This document shows positions 52,506 through 60,911 of a DNA stretch of 64,000 nt, piece after piece. The notes under the pieces are model-generated. The model was not told the DNA's origin. It saw only the letters and a program-made list of their open reading frames with translations, and made no database searches. Numbering within the stretch: position 1 is the first letter of the stretch; each line of letters begins with the position of its first letter. The DNA is from Marsupella aquatica (taxonomy: Eukaryota; Marchantiophyta): positions 248,001 through 312,000 of the forward strand of contig OZ316892.1 in the NCBI GenBank assembly GCA_973895155.1, written 5' to 3'. A program made the translations under genes and the position numbers.

Positions 52506-55500
52506 TGTGGTGCGTCCCATGGCTCCCTAAACCCAAGAAACCCCCCAGCTCAAGCCGATTCCCGCAGGTTTCGTGCTTGGCGAGGCCGTTTCCGCGGCTT
52601 AGCGGCATGGGACGCTGCTAACCTTCTACTACTACTATTAACATTTTACACACATATACTAGACAGATCCTTCATCGGGTCATGAGATACGTAGCCGGCC
52701 TAATATAGGCCTTCCCCTGTCTTCCTCTGTCTTCCTGTTAGGTATGTTTGGATTCCGCCGCCGGAATGATCCCCAATAGGCTTGGTTAAGCCGCTAAGAC
52801 CTCTCTCAGCTCGACACATCCAACTCTCACTCCCCTGCTTACTTTCCTTCCTTCTGTTGATGTGGGCACTCTTCACACAAGTTAATGCGACACACAAATA
52901 GCAAAATGACTCATTCTGACTGAGTCATACCATGCACTTGCCATACAAACAGTACATCTCATACACAAGTTCTGCGAACTAAGCCGTGAGGCCAACTCTA
53001 TTCAGCTCTTAGGCATGAGGAAACATGAATATACACAAGGGTCACTGTATGACTAACCGAGAGCTTCTCGTACTACTTGATCCCAGCCCGGCTGGTGCAA
53101 ACTAAAAACTTGCTAAAGAAGAGGCCCTGAGCTCCCCGCTGCCCAGGTACTTATCCTGGTAGTGGATCCGCCATTCTTTGCATCGTAAGCCTAATCTACT
53201 TAACAGTAATCTACTTGCCCGAATCTACCTATGTACAGCAAGGCAGGAGCACAAGTGTTGCTCCTACCAGTGGGACCGCAATCCCACTAAGCTAAGTGTC
53301 AGGGCCGCTCCTGGTTCTGATCCTAATCCTAAACGTGGAGATCCGCGCCCGCCCTGCCCACTCACGCCTCCTCCCTCCACGTCCGCCTTCCCTAAAAGGA
53401 ACGGCGCCCTTGCACCGTCATGACACCGGTGGTGGATCCTCAATGGACGCCCCCAACACTTCCTCCTCAGCCACTGCCGTTGGCCCGTCTACTGACAGAT
53501 TACCTGCCCTTGACCGAGTCAACTCTCCATCGGCCTGACTGGGTCCACCTTCGGCTTCAGCCTCGACACCGGCCTCGGCAATACCCACGGCTTCGGCCTC
53601 AGCCACTCCCACGGCTTCGGCTTCAGCCACTCCCTCGGCTTCGGCCTCCCCTTCCCCTAGGGTAGTTGGATCCTTAGCCGTGACCCTGTCTGGGGTCGGT
53701 GCTGGGTCTACCTCCTTGATCACCACGGCCTGTGAAGTCGTATTACTCCTTGACCCTGGAGGTTTCCGCTTCTTCTTCGTTGGTGGCTCGGCAGCTGGTC
53801 CCTTCCCCTTCCCACTTACTTCCGGCACTGGTGCAGTTGACGCGGCTTGTCCTTCGGCAATTACCACCCCTGGTAACTGGTTTGTCCCAACGGGAGATGG
53901 ACCTGCTGCAGCTAAGCATTTAAATACTGCGGCTTGTTTCTTCAGCCGCTCTGTTTGGTTGTCGGCCCGCCGCTGTAGGTTCTCCATCTTCCTCGTGATT
54001 TCCTCCAACTCCTCTTGGGTTTCATCCAGGTCCTTACGTGCCCCCTCTAGCTCGTTTTTGGCCTCCTCCTGCTCCCTGTGGGCTTCCTCCAATTCCTTCT
54101 TCAAGGTAGCCCTCTCCTCCTGGGTTGCTCTTAGCTCCTTGTCGAGCTCTGCAATGATGACAGACTCCATCTGGTTCATCTTGGCGTAAGTCTGTTCGAG
54201 CATCTCGTCCTTCTCCCTTAGGTCGGCCTTGAAGCTGGCCGTCAGGGACGCAAGCTCCTGCTGCAGCGCCATAATCCCTTGATAGGATTTCCCTAACTCG
54301 ACCTCCTTCTGCTCAAGGGCTCCGCGGATTTTCTCGAGCTCCCCTTTCAACGCCCATTCCTTTCTTTGGGTCTCCGCCATGGCCCGGCTGTTGGCTGTTA
54401 TGTGGGCCTCCTCTGTATTCTTCAGCTCTTGCTTCCACTTCTCCCTCTCTTTGATCGTGTCGGCCAACTCTTCCTGCGTCTGAGTCAGTTTATCCTTGAT
54501 ATTCTGATTATCAGCCTGCGCGGCGTCCAACTGCCCCTGCATGATGTTCAGCTCATGTTGTTTAATCCGCAGTTCATCTTGGGCTTTCTTGGCCGCCCTT
54601 AGATCTTCAATCTCGGCTCCCATCCTCCTAAGCCGCCGAATGACCTCGTCCTTCTTGCTTCTCTCTAAAGCCACCGCTTCTTCTAATTGGTGCTTCTCCA
54701 ACTGCTCCCTATGGAAAAAGGGTCCTACCTCCAACTCCTCTCCAAAGATGTCGAGCGCAAGTTCCCCACACATCTCACCATACTCCATGGCTCTATTCTT
54801 AGCGTAGGTGGAGTAAGTAGAAGTGATCGGCATCGCCCATCGTGGCCTCTGCTCCCACGCCGTCCTGCGGATCTCTTCAATCGTGGCTAGAGGTTTGCTT
54901 CCTTTTTCGGCTAGCCGCCTGATGTCCTCCGGCCAATCTCCTCCTGGTAAATCCTTTTCCTTAGCCAGGGCGGCCTCTTCCTCCTGCTTGATTCGCTCCT
55001 GAAATTCCTGCACCGTCTGTTTTATGCCGTCGAAGCTCGGGGGAGCAACATCTGGTGGGGGAGACTCAGGGCTACTCTGCTGGTTGGGGTCCCCTCGCAC
55101 TACCCTTGGAAGTGTGGGGACAAACCGGCCACAGGTCCTTACTCCTGGAACGTGATGGTCCGACCCATAGCCGGAATTATCATGGCTGCAGTCCTCCACT
55201 GCCTCCTCTACTTCTTGGACGTCCGGCTTCTCCCTCTCCTCTTCGTCGGTAGGAGCTTCAGGCAATTCTGCCTCAGATTCGGAGCTTGAGGTTCCCACGT
55301 ACATTCGAACACCTGGCTTGGATTCCGGCCTGATTCTCTCCTTGTCTCCAGCAAAGGGGTTTTCTCTTGTGAGCCGGTGTAGGCCTACCTCTGTAGTAGT
55401 GTCCTGCATTGTTCCCGTTGCCGTTGTTGTTGTTGTTGCCGATGCCGATTTCTTTTCTTTCTCCAGTAGTTTCAGCAGACTCTGCATGCCTGGTTGCTGC

Positions 55501-57162
55501 ATCGGCAAGTCTTCCTTCCTGGGCCTAAACACCTGCTCGATCGTAGGACTAACAGGTGGTGGAGGCTTCTCAGCCAACGGCCTCGGTGTTGGAGCTTCCT
55601 CGGGTGCCCTTACCTGCAGGGGAAGTACCGGGGCAAAAGTCTGACCTCTGGCATACCGGCACAACAGCGGCATGTGATAGCCAAGCCGCGACACGCTCCC
55701 CATGCCGATTACCTGCTGCTCCTCCTTTAAGATCTTCTTCAATTGGTTGAGGAGGTACCCGTTGTAGTCCCGGCTTGGGTCTGGCCTTTCTGCCAGATAG
55801 ACCTGTGCCTTGCCGATCTCTGCCCTCGGCAAGTTACAATGCATGGTCACCCGCAAGAAGTTGATCATCTCTCCTATGTGCGGGTTGGTGCAGGTGTTCC
55901 GGAAGAAGCCATTCTTCGTTGATGGCCCGGGGAACGACCGGAACTCCTTGTCAGGCAAGGTCTTCCTGGTATCAACTTTGGTCTTATTGCCCATCGGCAA
56001 GCCAAACACTTCGGCAATTACCTTGGGAGTAAGATAGAAATCCTTCCCATATATCCTCGTGCAATTGGTCTCGGGTTCCCATGACCCCACGAATTCTAAT
56101 AGGTCTGACTCCGGTACCTCCGGCTTCAGCCATGGTAATCTTACAAAGGCCTCCAAGCCGGATCCGGCCATGAAGCCTTGGTACTTCTTGGTCTGCATGG
56201 CCGTAAAGCATGCATCCTCCTCCCGTGCAAAATGTAGTTGCACCTCCACCGGTAGGGTTGCCGCCCAGCCCTTCCAGGTGTCATCCCTGGTTGGAATGGC
56301 CTTGATGGGATCGACCTCCTCCTCTTTGGCTTCTCCCTGCCTCCTGCTCTGCTGCTCGGCTGGCTTCTTTGGTGCCGCCGACCTCATTCTTTTTGCCGGG
56401 GTGGCTTCATCGTTGACGGCTCCCTTCCTCTTCATCTCTGCTGCCGTGGAGGTTTCTCCTAGCACCGTTGCCCGGGTCCACCTTTCCGTGCTACCCTTTA
56501 ATTCCCAGTGTATGTCGTTGCAGTTCTTGATGGCCTCTCGGATGCCGACGACGCTGTCTTTGCAAAACAGAAGATCGTCGAGTTGATTGGAAGTAGGCGT
56601 CCACAGGAACTCGTCCTTGATGAGTTCGCCTCCTAAGAAAGCCGTCTTCTGCAGCTCCCACAATCGAGCGAGCTCCTGCCATTCTCGAGCTGCCCTTTCT
56701 GACTCCTCGTCCTCGTAAGTCTTGATGTACTCAGTTGCCCGTTCGAACAGGCATCCCCAGAAATGTGCCGCTTGATTGACGTTGCTCATACCCTCCTTAG
56801 GTTGATCGTCGGTATCTACTCTCTCCCCGAGTGCTTGCCTAAGCAGCTGACAGTAGTTGGCCTCCCGTAGTCGTCTGCCTAGTTCGTGCTCGCAAATGAG
56901 CCACCATCTCCTGCAAGCGCTCCTTACCCCTCTCCTCTGCCGGTCCTTCTGCCCGTTGATCCTTCCTAGCCGCCGACGCTTAACGCGCCCTAACCCTAAT
57001 CGGGTTTTCACCCTCAGCCTTACCTCCGGCCTCTGCCCGGGTTCCATGGTTGCCCCTAATTGTTTATATTTTCCTTGTTTTGTCACTATACTAAGGTGTT
57101 CCTAGGGTGCCTTCCTGCTTTACCCACTTAACCGGTCGAGTGATTCCTGTCTAGGCATCACA
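52506..57162 (-). mobile_element. 3' LTR of A2, 4,657 bp
   Basis: It starts TGTGATGCCTAGAC right after the purine tract and ends ACGCACCACA. It contains the intact LTR-borne ORF. 52506-53417 is the non-coding tail. The first twelve bases supply the last integrase codons (Cys-Asp-Ala-stop). Confidence 0.9.
53418..57047 (-). CDS. intact LTR-borne ORF, putative plant-transposon-protein-like with coiled coil
   Basis: 1,209 codons from ATG 57047 (MEPGQRPEV). The frame also runs a little upstream without another ATG. N-terminus basic (residues 1-55). A helical block WGCLFERATEYIKTYEDEES lies near 100. The conserved core GLEAFVRLPWLKPEVP and RIYGKDFYLTPKVIAEVFGL lies near 300-360, with YLAERPDPSRDYNGYLL and GYHMPLLCRYARGQTF to about 485. 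This resembles the family called putative plant transposon protein. Then a Pro/Thr and acidic linker, a coiled coil (about 765-1050), a KKKRKP basic cluster near 1095, and Ala/Glu repeats before the end. No enzyme, protease or membrane motif is seen. It lies downstream of pol in the same sense, wholly inside the LTR. Confidence 0.8.
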   Translation of the reverse strand: MEPGQRPEVRLRVKTRLGLGRVKRRRLGRINGQKDRQRRGVRSACRRWWLICEHELGRRLREANYCQLLRQALGERVDTDDQPKEGMSNVNQAAHFWGCLFERATEYIKTYEDEESERAAREWQELARLWELQKTAFLGGELIKDEFLWTPTSNQLDDLLFCKDSVVGIREAIKNCNDIHWELKGSTERWTRATVLGETSTAAEMKRKGAVNDEATPAKRMRSAAPKKPAEQQSRRQGEAKEEEVDPIKAIPTRDDTWKGWAATLPVEVQLHFAREEDACFTAMQTKKYQGFMAGSGLEAFVRLPWLKPEVPESDLLEFVGSWEPETNCTRIYGKDFYLTPKVIAEVFGLPMGNKTKVDTRKTLPDKEFRSFPGPSTKNGFFRNTCTNPHIGEMINFLRVTMHCNLPRAEIGKAQVYLAERPDPSRDYNGYLLNQLKKILKEEQQVIGMGSVSRLGYHMPLLCRYARGQTFAPVLPLQVRAPEEAPTPRPLAEKPPPPVSPTIEQVFRPRKEDLPMQQPGMQSLLKLLEKEKKSASATTTTTATGTMQDTTTEVGLHRLTRENPFAGDKERIRPESKPGVRMYVGTSSSESEAELPEAPTDEEEREKPDVQEVEEAVEDCSHDNSGYGSDHHVPGVRTCGRFVPTLPRVVRGDPNQQSSPESPPPDVAPPSFDGIKQTVQEFQERIKQEEEAALAKEKDLPGGDWPEDIRRLAEKGSKPLATIEEIRRTAWEQRPRWAMPITSTYSTYAKNRAMEYGEMCGELALDIFGEELEVGPFFHREQLEKHQLEEAVALERSKKDEVIRRLRRMGAEIEDLRAAKKAQDELRIKQHELNIMQGQLDAAQADNQNIKDKLTQTQEELADTIKEREKWKQELKNTEEAHITANSRAMAETQRKEWALKGELEKIRGALEQKEVELGKSYQGIMALQQELASLTASFKADLREKDEMLEQTYAKMNQMESVIIAELDKELRATQEERATLKKELEEAHREQEEAKNELEGARKDLDETQEELEEITRKMENLQRRADNQTERLKKQAAVFKCLAAAGPSPVGTNQLPGVVIAEGQAASTAPVPEVSGKGKGPAAEPPTKKKRKPPGSRSNTTSQAVVIKEVDPAPTPDRVTAKDPTTLGEGEAEAEGVAEAEAVGVAEAEAVGIAEAGVEAEAEGGPSQADGELTRSRAGNLSVDGPTAVAEEEVLGASIEDPPPVS

Positions 57163-58500
57163 TAGCTCCCCACTTAATTGTGAAGCGTCCTCGCGAACAA
57201 CTTCATCTTCGTCCATATAGTATTTCTTGAGGCGGTCATAATGGATGCGAACTGGATATACCTCTCCCGTAATGTTGGCCAATTGCACGGAGCCATTGGG
57301 GAACATCATGGTTACTCTAAAGGGTCCTAACCAGCGAGTGTAAAGCTTTCCTGGAAACCTACTATACCTACTGTCATAAAGTAGCACAAGATCACCGGTA
57401 TGAATACTAACTACTTTTAACCTTTTATCATACTGCTGCTTCATGATATTCTGTCTATATTCTACTCTCTCGGCTGAAATCATTCTCGCTTCCTCTAAAG
57501 CTTCTAACCTATATTCTCGCTCCTTTAGGCTCTCCTCCGCTGAGGCTCTTTCCTCAATTGTAACTTGAAATGTCGGTATCTCAAGTTGCATGGGTACTAG
57601 GGCTTCTTGTCCAAAGGTTAAGAAGAAGGGTGTATGACCGGTAGTGGATTTATAGGCCAGATTGTAAGCAAAAAAAACAGCAAACAATTTATCATCCCAA
57701 TCGAGTTTGTTCTGAGCTACTGTCTTGTTCAATATCTTTCCTATGATCCCGTTTGCTCGTTCTGTCAACCCATTTGCCTTTGGATGGTAGGGAGTAGTAG
57801 GCCTATGTTTAACTAAATACTGCTCATTTAAACGACTAATTATGTCATTCAAAAAATGGGTTCCTCTATCACTAACTAATTCTAGGGGTGCTCCATACCT
57901 GGTGAAGATCTGCTCATACATGAATCTAGCCGTAGTAATTGCATCATCCTTCGTTGTTGGTCTGGCCTCTACCCATTTAGTTGCATAATCCGTAGCCAGG
58001 ATTATGTACTTGTTCCGTCGAGGGTGGGTCAGTGGTTTCAGAGGTCCAATGTAATCAATACCCCACTTCTCGAATGGTGCCAGAGGTAGAATAGGGTGCA
58101 GTGGATGCCTGGTGGACGCCCTTGGTCCTCCCGCTCGTTGACAAGGATCGCATTGTTTGATAAACTGATAGACATCTTTGTGCAAGGTGGGCCACCAGTA
58201 ACCGGCATTTAATATCTTCTTAGATGTGGTTACTGGGGCAAAATGTCCTCCGGCCTCCTCTCCATGCATGGCCCGTAGGACTTGTTTTACCTCTCTCTTT
58301 TCCAAACACCTTTGAATCGTGCCGTTGATTCCATGCTTGTGCAGTATGCCTTTAATGCACTGATACTGTCTGACCTTTCGCACAAAGACTGCGGCTTGCT
58401 CTCGGCTTAATCCTGGCTGTAATCTGGAAGTGCTGAGAAATTGTAAAATCTCAGGGTACCATGTACCAGCTATTTCCACAACGAATAGCTCCTCGTCGGG
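57151..58500 (-). CDS. integrase of A2
   Basis: Gypsy integrase: HHCC zinc finger (AMHGEEAGGHFAP ... CDPCQRAG), catalytic core with GIDYIGPLKPL (Asp), VSDRGTHFLND (Asp) and GLTERANGIIGK (Glu), and a C-terminal YTRWLGPFRVTMMFPNGS GPF/GPY module. The stop codon TAG at 57151-57153 lies inside the LTR, which supplies CDA-stop. A TGA at about 58502 separates it from RNase H in the same frame, so the polyprotein is broken here. Confidence 0.9.
   Translation of the reverse strand, partial: PDEELFVVEIAGTWYPEILQFLSTSRLQPGLSREQAAVFVRKVRQYQCIKGILHKHGINGTIQRCLEKREVKQVLRAMHGEEAGGHFAPVTTSKKILNAGYWWPTLHKDVYQFIKQCDPCQRAGGPRASTRHPLHPILPLAPFEKWGIDYIGPLKPLTHPRRNKYIILATDYATKWVEARPTTKDDAITTARFMYEQIFTRYGAPLELVSDRGTHFLNDIISRLNEQYLVKHRPTTPYHPKANGLTERANGIIGKILNKTVAQNKLDWDDKLFAVFFAYNLAYKSTTGHTPFFLTFGQEALVPMQLEIPTFQVTIEERASAEESLKEREYRLEALEEARMISAERVEYRQNIMKQQYDKRLKVVSIHTGDLVLLYDSRYSRFPGKLYTRWLGPFRVTMMFPNGSVQLANITGEVYPVRIHYDRLKKYYMDEDEVVREDASQLSGELCDA
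57166..57175 (-). other. polypurine tract of A2
   Basis: AAGTGGGGAG on the minus strand, three bases before the LTR start TGTGATGCC. Element C has AAGCAGGGAG at the same place. Confidence 0.75.
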
Positions 58501-58503
58501 GAA

Positions 58504-60417
58504 TCAATCATCGATGCAATCCGTGGCAGGTTTACCTGTGATCCTTGAAAAGAAGTCGGCATTGGCATGTAACTTTCCCGGCTTGATCCTCAGCTCATAG
58601 TCAAACTCCTGTAATAGCAAAATCCATCTTGCTACTCTGCCTGTAAGGTCCGGCTTATTGACTAGGTACTTCAAACTTTCATGATCAGTATGAAAGATTA
58701 CCTTGTACCCTAGTAAATAATGCCTAAACTTTTTACAAGAATAAATGACTCCTAATGCTTCTCTTTCCGTGGTAGAGTAGTTCCGTTTGGCATCGGCAAG
58801 CTGACGGCTTGCGAAGTATATGGGATGGTCCCTTCCTTTCTCATCCAACTGACTTAGTACTGAGCCAATACAGAAGCCCGAGACATCTACAAAAACATGA
58901 AAATCTTTGTTCCAGTCCGGTGCTATCATGACTGGGGCCTCTACTAACATCTGCTTCAATTCTACCACCGCTGTGACTCGTTCGGGTGTGGGTTCGAAGT
59001 CTGCTCCTGCCTTGAGCATATTGGTTAATGGTAAAGCTAGCTTGGCAAAATCCTTGATGAACCGGCGATAGTAACCAATGCATCCCAAGAAGGATCTTAC
59101 ATCCTTTATGTTCTTAGGTTGCATGATATCTAGCCATACTACTAGCTTACCTTTGTCAATCTCAATGCCCTTCCTTGATACCTTGTGACCTAGTAGCACC
59201 CCCTCGGTTACTGCAAAAAAACATTTATCTGGGTGTAACTTGAGACCCACCTCTCTACATCTCATGAAGGTTTTCCTGAGGTATTTAGCATGTTTCGATG
59301 CCTTCCCGAATACTGCAAAGTCATCAATGAAGATTTCCATGAACTTTCTCAAGTAATCATGAAAAATGTTCACCATTAATCGTTGGAACATAGCTGGTGC
59401 GTTGCAGAGTCCAAACGGCATACGATTGAAGACATAGATCCCCCATTCCGTGATGAAGGCCGTCTTGATTTGGTCTTCCTGCCGAATCCTGATTTGGTTA
59501 TAACCAGAGTATCCATCCATGAATGAATATAGTTCATGACTGGCTACCATGTCTAGTACCATATCAGTAAACGGTAAAGGAAAATGGTCTTTTAATGTTG
59601 CTTCATTCAGCTTCCTGTAATCCTGACAAACCCGGATCTTGGGTTTACCATCGGGTCCAGCTTTCTTGGGAACTATCACAATTGGAGACACCCAGTCTGA
59701 ATGCAGGACTGGAGTGATGAATCCAGCTTCCACTAGTTTGTCGATTTCTGTTTTGACCAGCAGGGAATACTTCGGGTTCATCCTTCGAATTGGTTGTCGA
59801 AATGATTTGGCTCCTAACATGAGATCAATTCGATGTTCCCCTAGTGTTGGATCTACTCCCTTTAGATCTTGGTGACTCCATGCAAACACATCCTGAAATT
59901 CAATCAATAAGTCACTGATCTCTTTCTCGAGCTCAAGTGCTAGGTTTCTCCCTAAGTTCAGTTCTCTTCCCTCTCCTAAGCCGAGCTTCCGATATTGCCG
60001 TGCTTGGATCATATTAATCTGCTTCTTCAAATTCGGGTCCAGTTCGGCTTCCAGTCTCTCTAATCTCATACCTCCATAAACTGGGATCTCGGCTGGACTA
60101 GCCGAGTCGGTCCCTTCCTTGGTGTCCATAGATTGTCCCCTTACCGGTCTATTCGGTTTTGAATTAGTGGTCGGCTCCCCTTCCTGCCTTGGCTCTAGAT
60201 CGTGTCTGTCCATCTCATCCACCTCTTGCTCCTGAGAGTTAGGCCGCTGTGCTCTCTCGGCTTCTAATAGGGCCTCAATTTGTTCTGCCCTCGTAATCGG
60301 CTTGTATGCCGATCCCTTGGTATTTAATTCCTTGCCGATGATCGATGGCGTTGTGGACCCCGTCGGCTCTACCACAACGCCTGCAGAAAATCCACTGTCC
60401 CTGCTACTGCTCCCCAC
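58504..60417 (-). CDS. reverse transcriptase and RNase H of A2
   Basis: RT motifs in order: WVSPIVIVPKKAGPDGKPK, IRVCQDYRKLNEATLKDHFP, SFMDGYSGYNQIRI, MPFGLCNAPAMFQRL, and the active site EIFIDDFAVF (FIDD in place of YxDD, as in many gypsy elements). Then LLGHKVSRKGIEID, RSFLGCIGYYRRFIKDFA, and RNase H with DVSGFCIGSVLSQ, REALGVIYSCKKFRHYL and FHTDHESLKYL. The N-terminal about 100 residues are an acidic linker. It is in a different frame from the protease block, which overlaps it at 60369-60417. Whether that shift is programmed or a lesion cannot be told. Confidence 0.9.
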   Translation of the reverse strand: MGSSSRDSGFSAGVVVEPTGSTTPSIIGKELNTKGSAYKPITRAEQIEALLEAERAQRPNSQEQEVDEMDRHDLEPRQEGEPTTNSKPNRPVRGQSMDTKEGTDSASPAEIPVYGGMRLERLEAELDPNLKKQINMIQARQYRKLGLGEGRELNLGRNLALELEKEISDLLIEFQDVFAWSHQDLKGVDPTLGEHRIDLMLGAKSFRQPIRRMNPKYSLLVKTEIDKLVEAGFITPVLHSDWVSPIVIVPKKAGPDGKPKIRVCQDYRKLNEATLKDHFPLPFTDMVLDMVASHELYSFMDGYSGYNQIRIRQEDQIKTAFITEWGIYVFNRMPFGLCNAPAMFQRLMVNIFHDYLRKFMEIFIDDFAVFGKASKHAKYLRKTFMRCREVGLKLHPDKCFFAVTEGVLLGHKVSRKGIEIDKGKLVVWLDIMQPKNIKDVRSFLGCIGYYRRFIKDFAKLALPLTNMLKAGADFEPTPERVTAVVELKQMLVEAPVMIAPDWNKDFHVFVDVSGFCIGSVLSQLDEKGRDHPIYFASRQLADAKRNYSTTEREALGVIYSCKKFRHYLLGYKVIFHTDHESLKYLVNKPDLTGRVARWILLLQEFDYELRIKPGKLHANADFFSRITGKPATDCIDD

Positions 60418-60911
60418 TTAGCCGTTTCATCCAATTGGTCTACATCCTTAACTTCCTCCGGAATTGCAGCTAAAAAGGTGGATTCTATTGTAAAGCAGTC
60501 CTCGACCTCTTCGTCTTCTTCTTCCAAGTCACCTTCCATTGGTTCTTGCCATAATCCGCTGGGGGGTACCTCTGGTCCAAAGACACCTTCTTCGGTTAGG
60601 TTAGTGAGGCATTCTAACCAACGTACTTCATCGGCTGACTCCAGTCCACTATCGTACCCATCTACTTCCCTTATGCTTTTCCTACGGTCATCCTTAGTGT
60701 CCCAGGATACCGTGATAGAGGGGGTCCCGAAAGTGAACTGCTTTTTACCCCAATCTTCTATTACCTCGGCTAGGTACAGCCATGGCCTACCAATCAATAG
60801 CCGGAATGACGTAGGATTTACCGGCTTCATTACTACATAGTTAATGCTAAAGAAGATACCTCCTATCTCTGTCTTGATGCCGGTTAACACTCCCGTCGGA
60901 ATGACCTGATA
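60369..60911 (-). pseudogene. protease C-terminal part of A2
   Basis: It continues the gag-protease frame after an in-frame TGA (about 60910-60912). It reads GVLTGIKTEIGGIFFSINYV and RLLIGRPWLYLAEVIEDWGK, the C-terminal half of the retropepsin, then an acidic tail. The active-site half is at the end of the gag frame. Confidence 0.75.

Noticed and set aside
53680-54189. Plus-strand open frames opposite the LTR-borne ORF (also 172-431, 45763-46062, 54541-54807 and similar)
   Set aside because: They are antisense shadows of the coiled-coil gene with Ser/Leu-rich low-complexity translation and recur only because the sense gene is conserved.
57151-57162. Integrase stop as the end of the internal domain outside the LTR
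   Set aside because: The stop lies inside the LTR start, as shown by alignment with A4 and A3.
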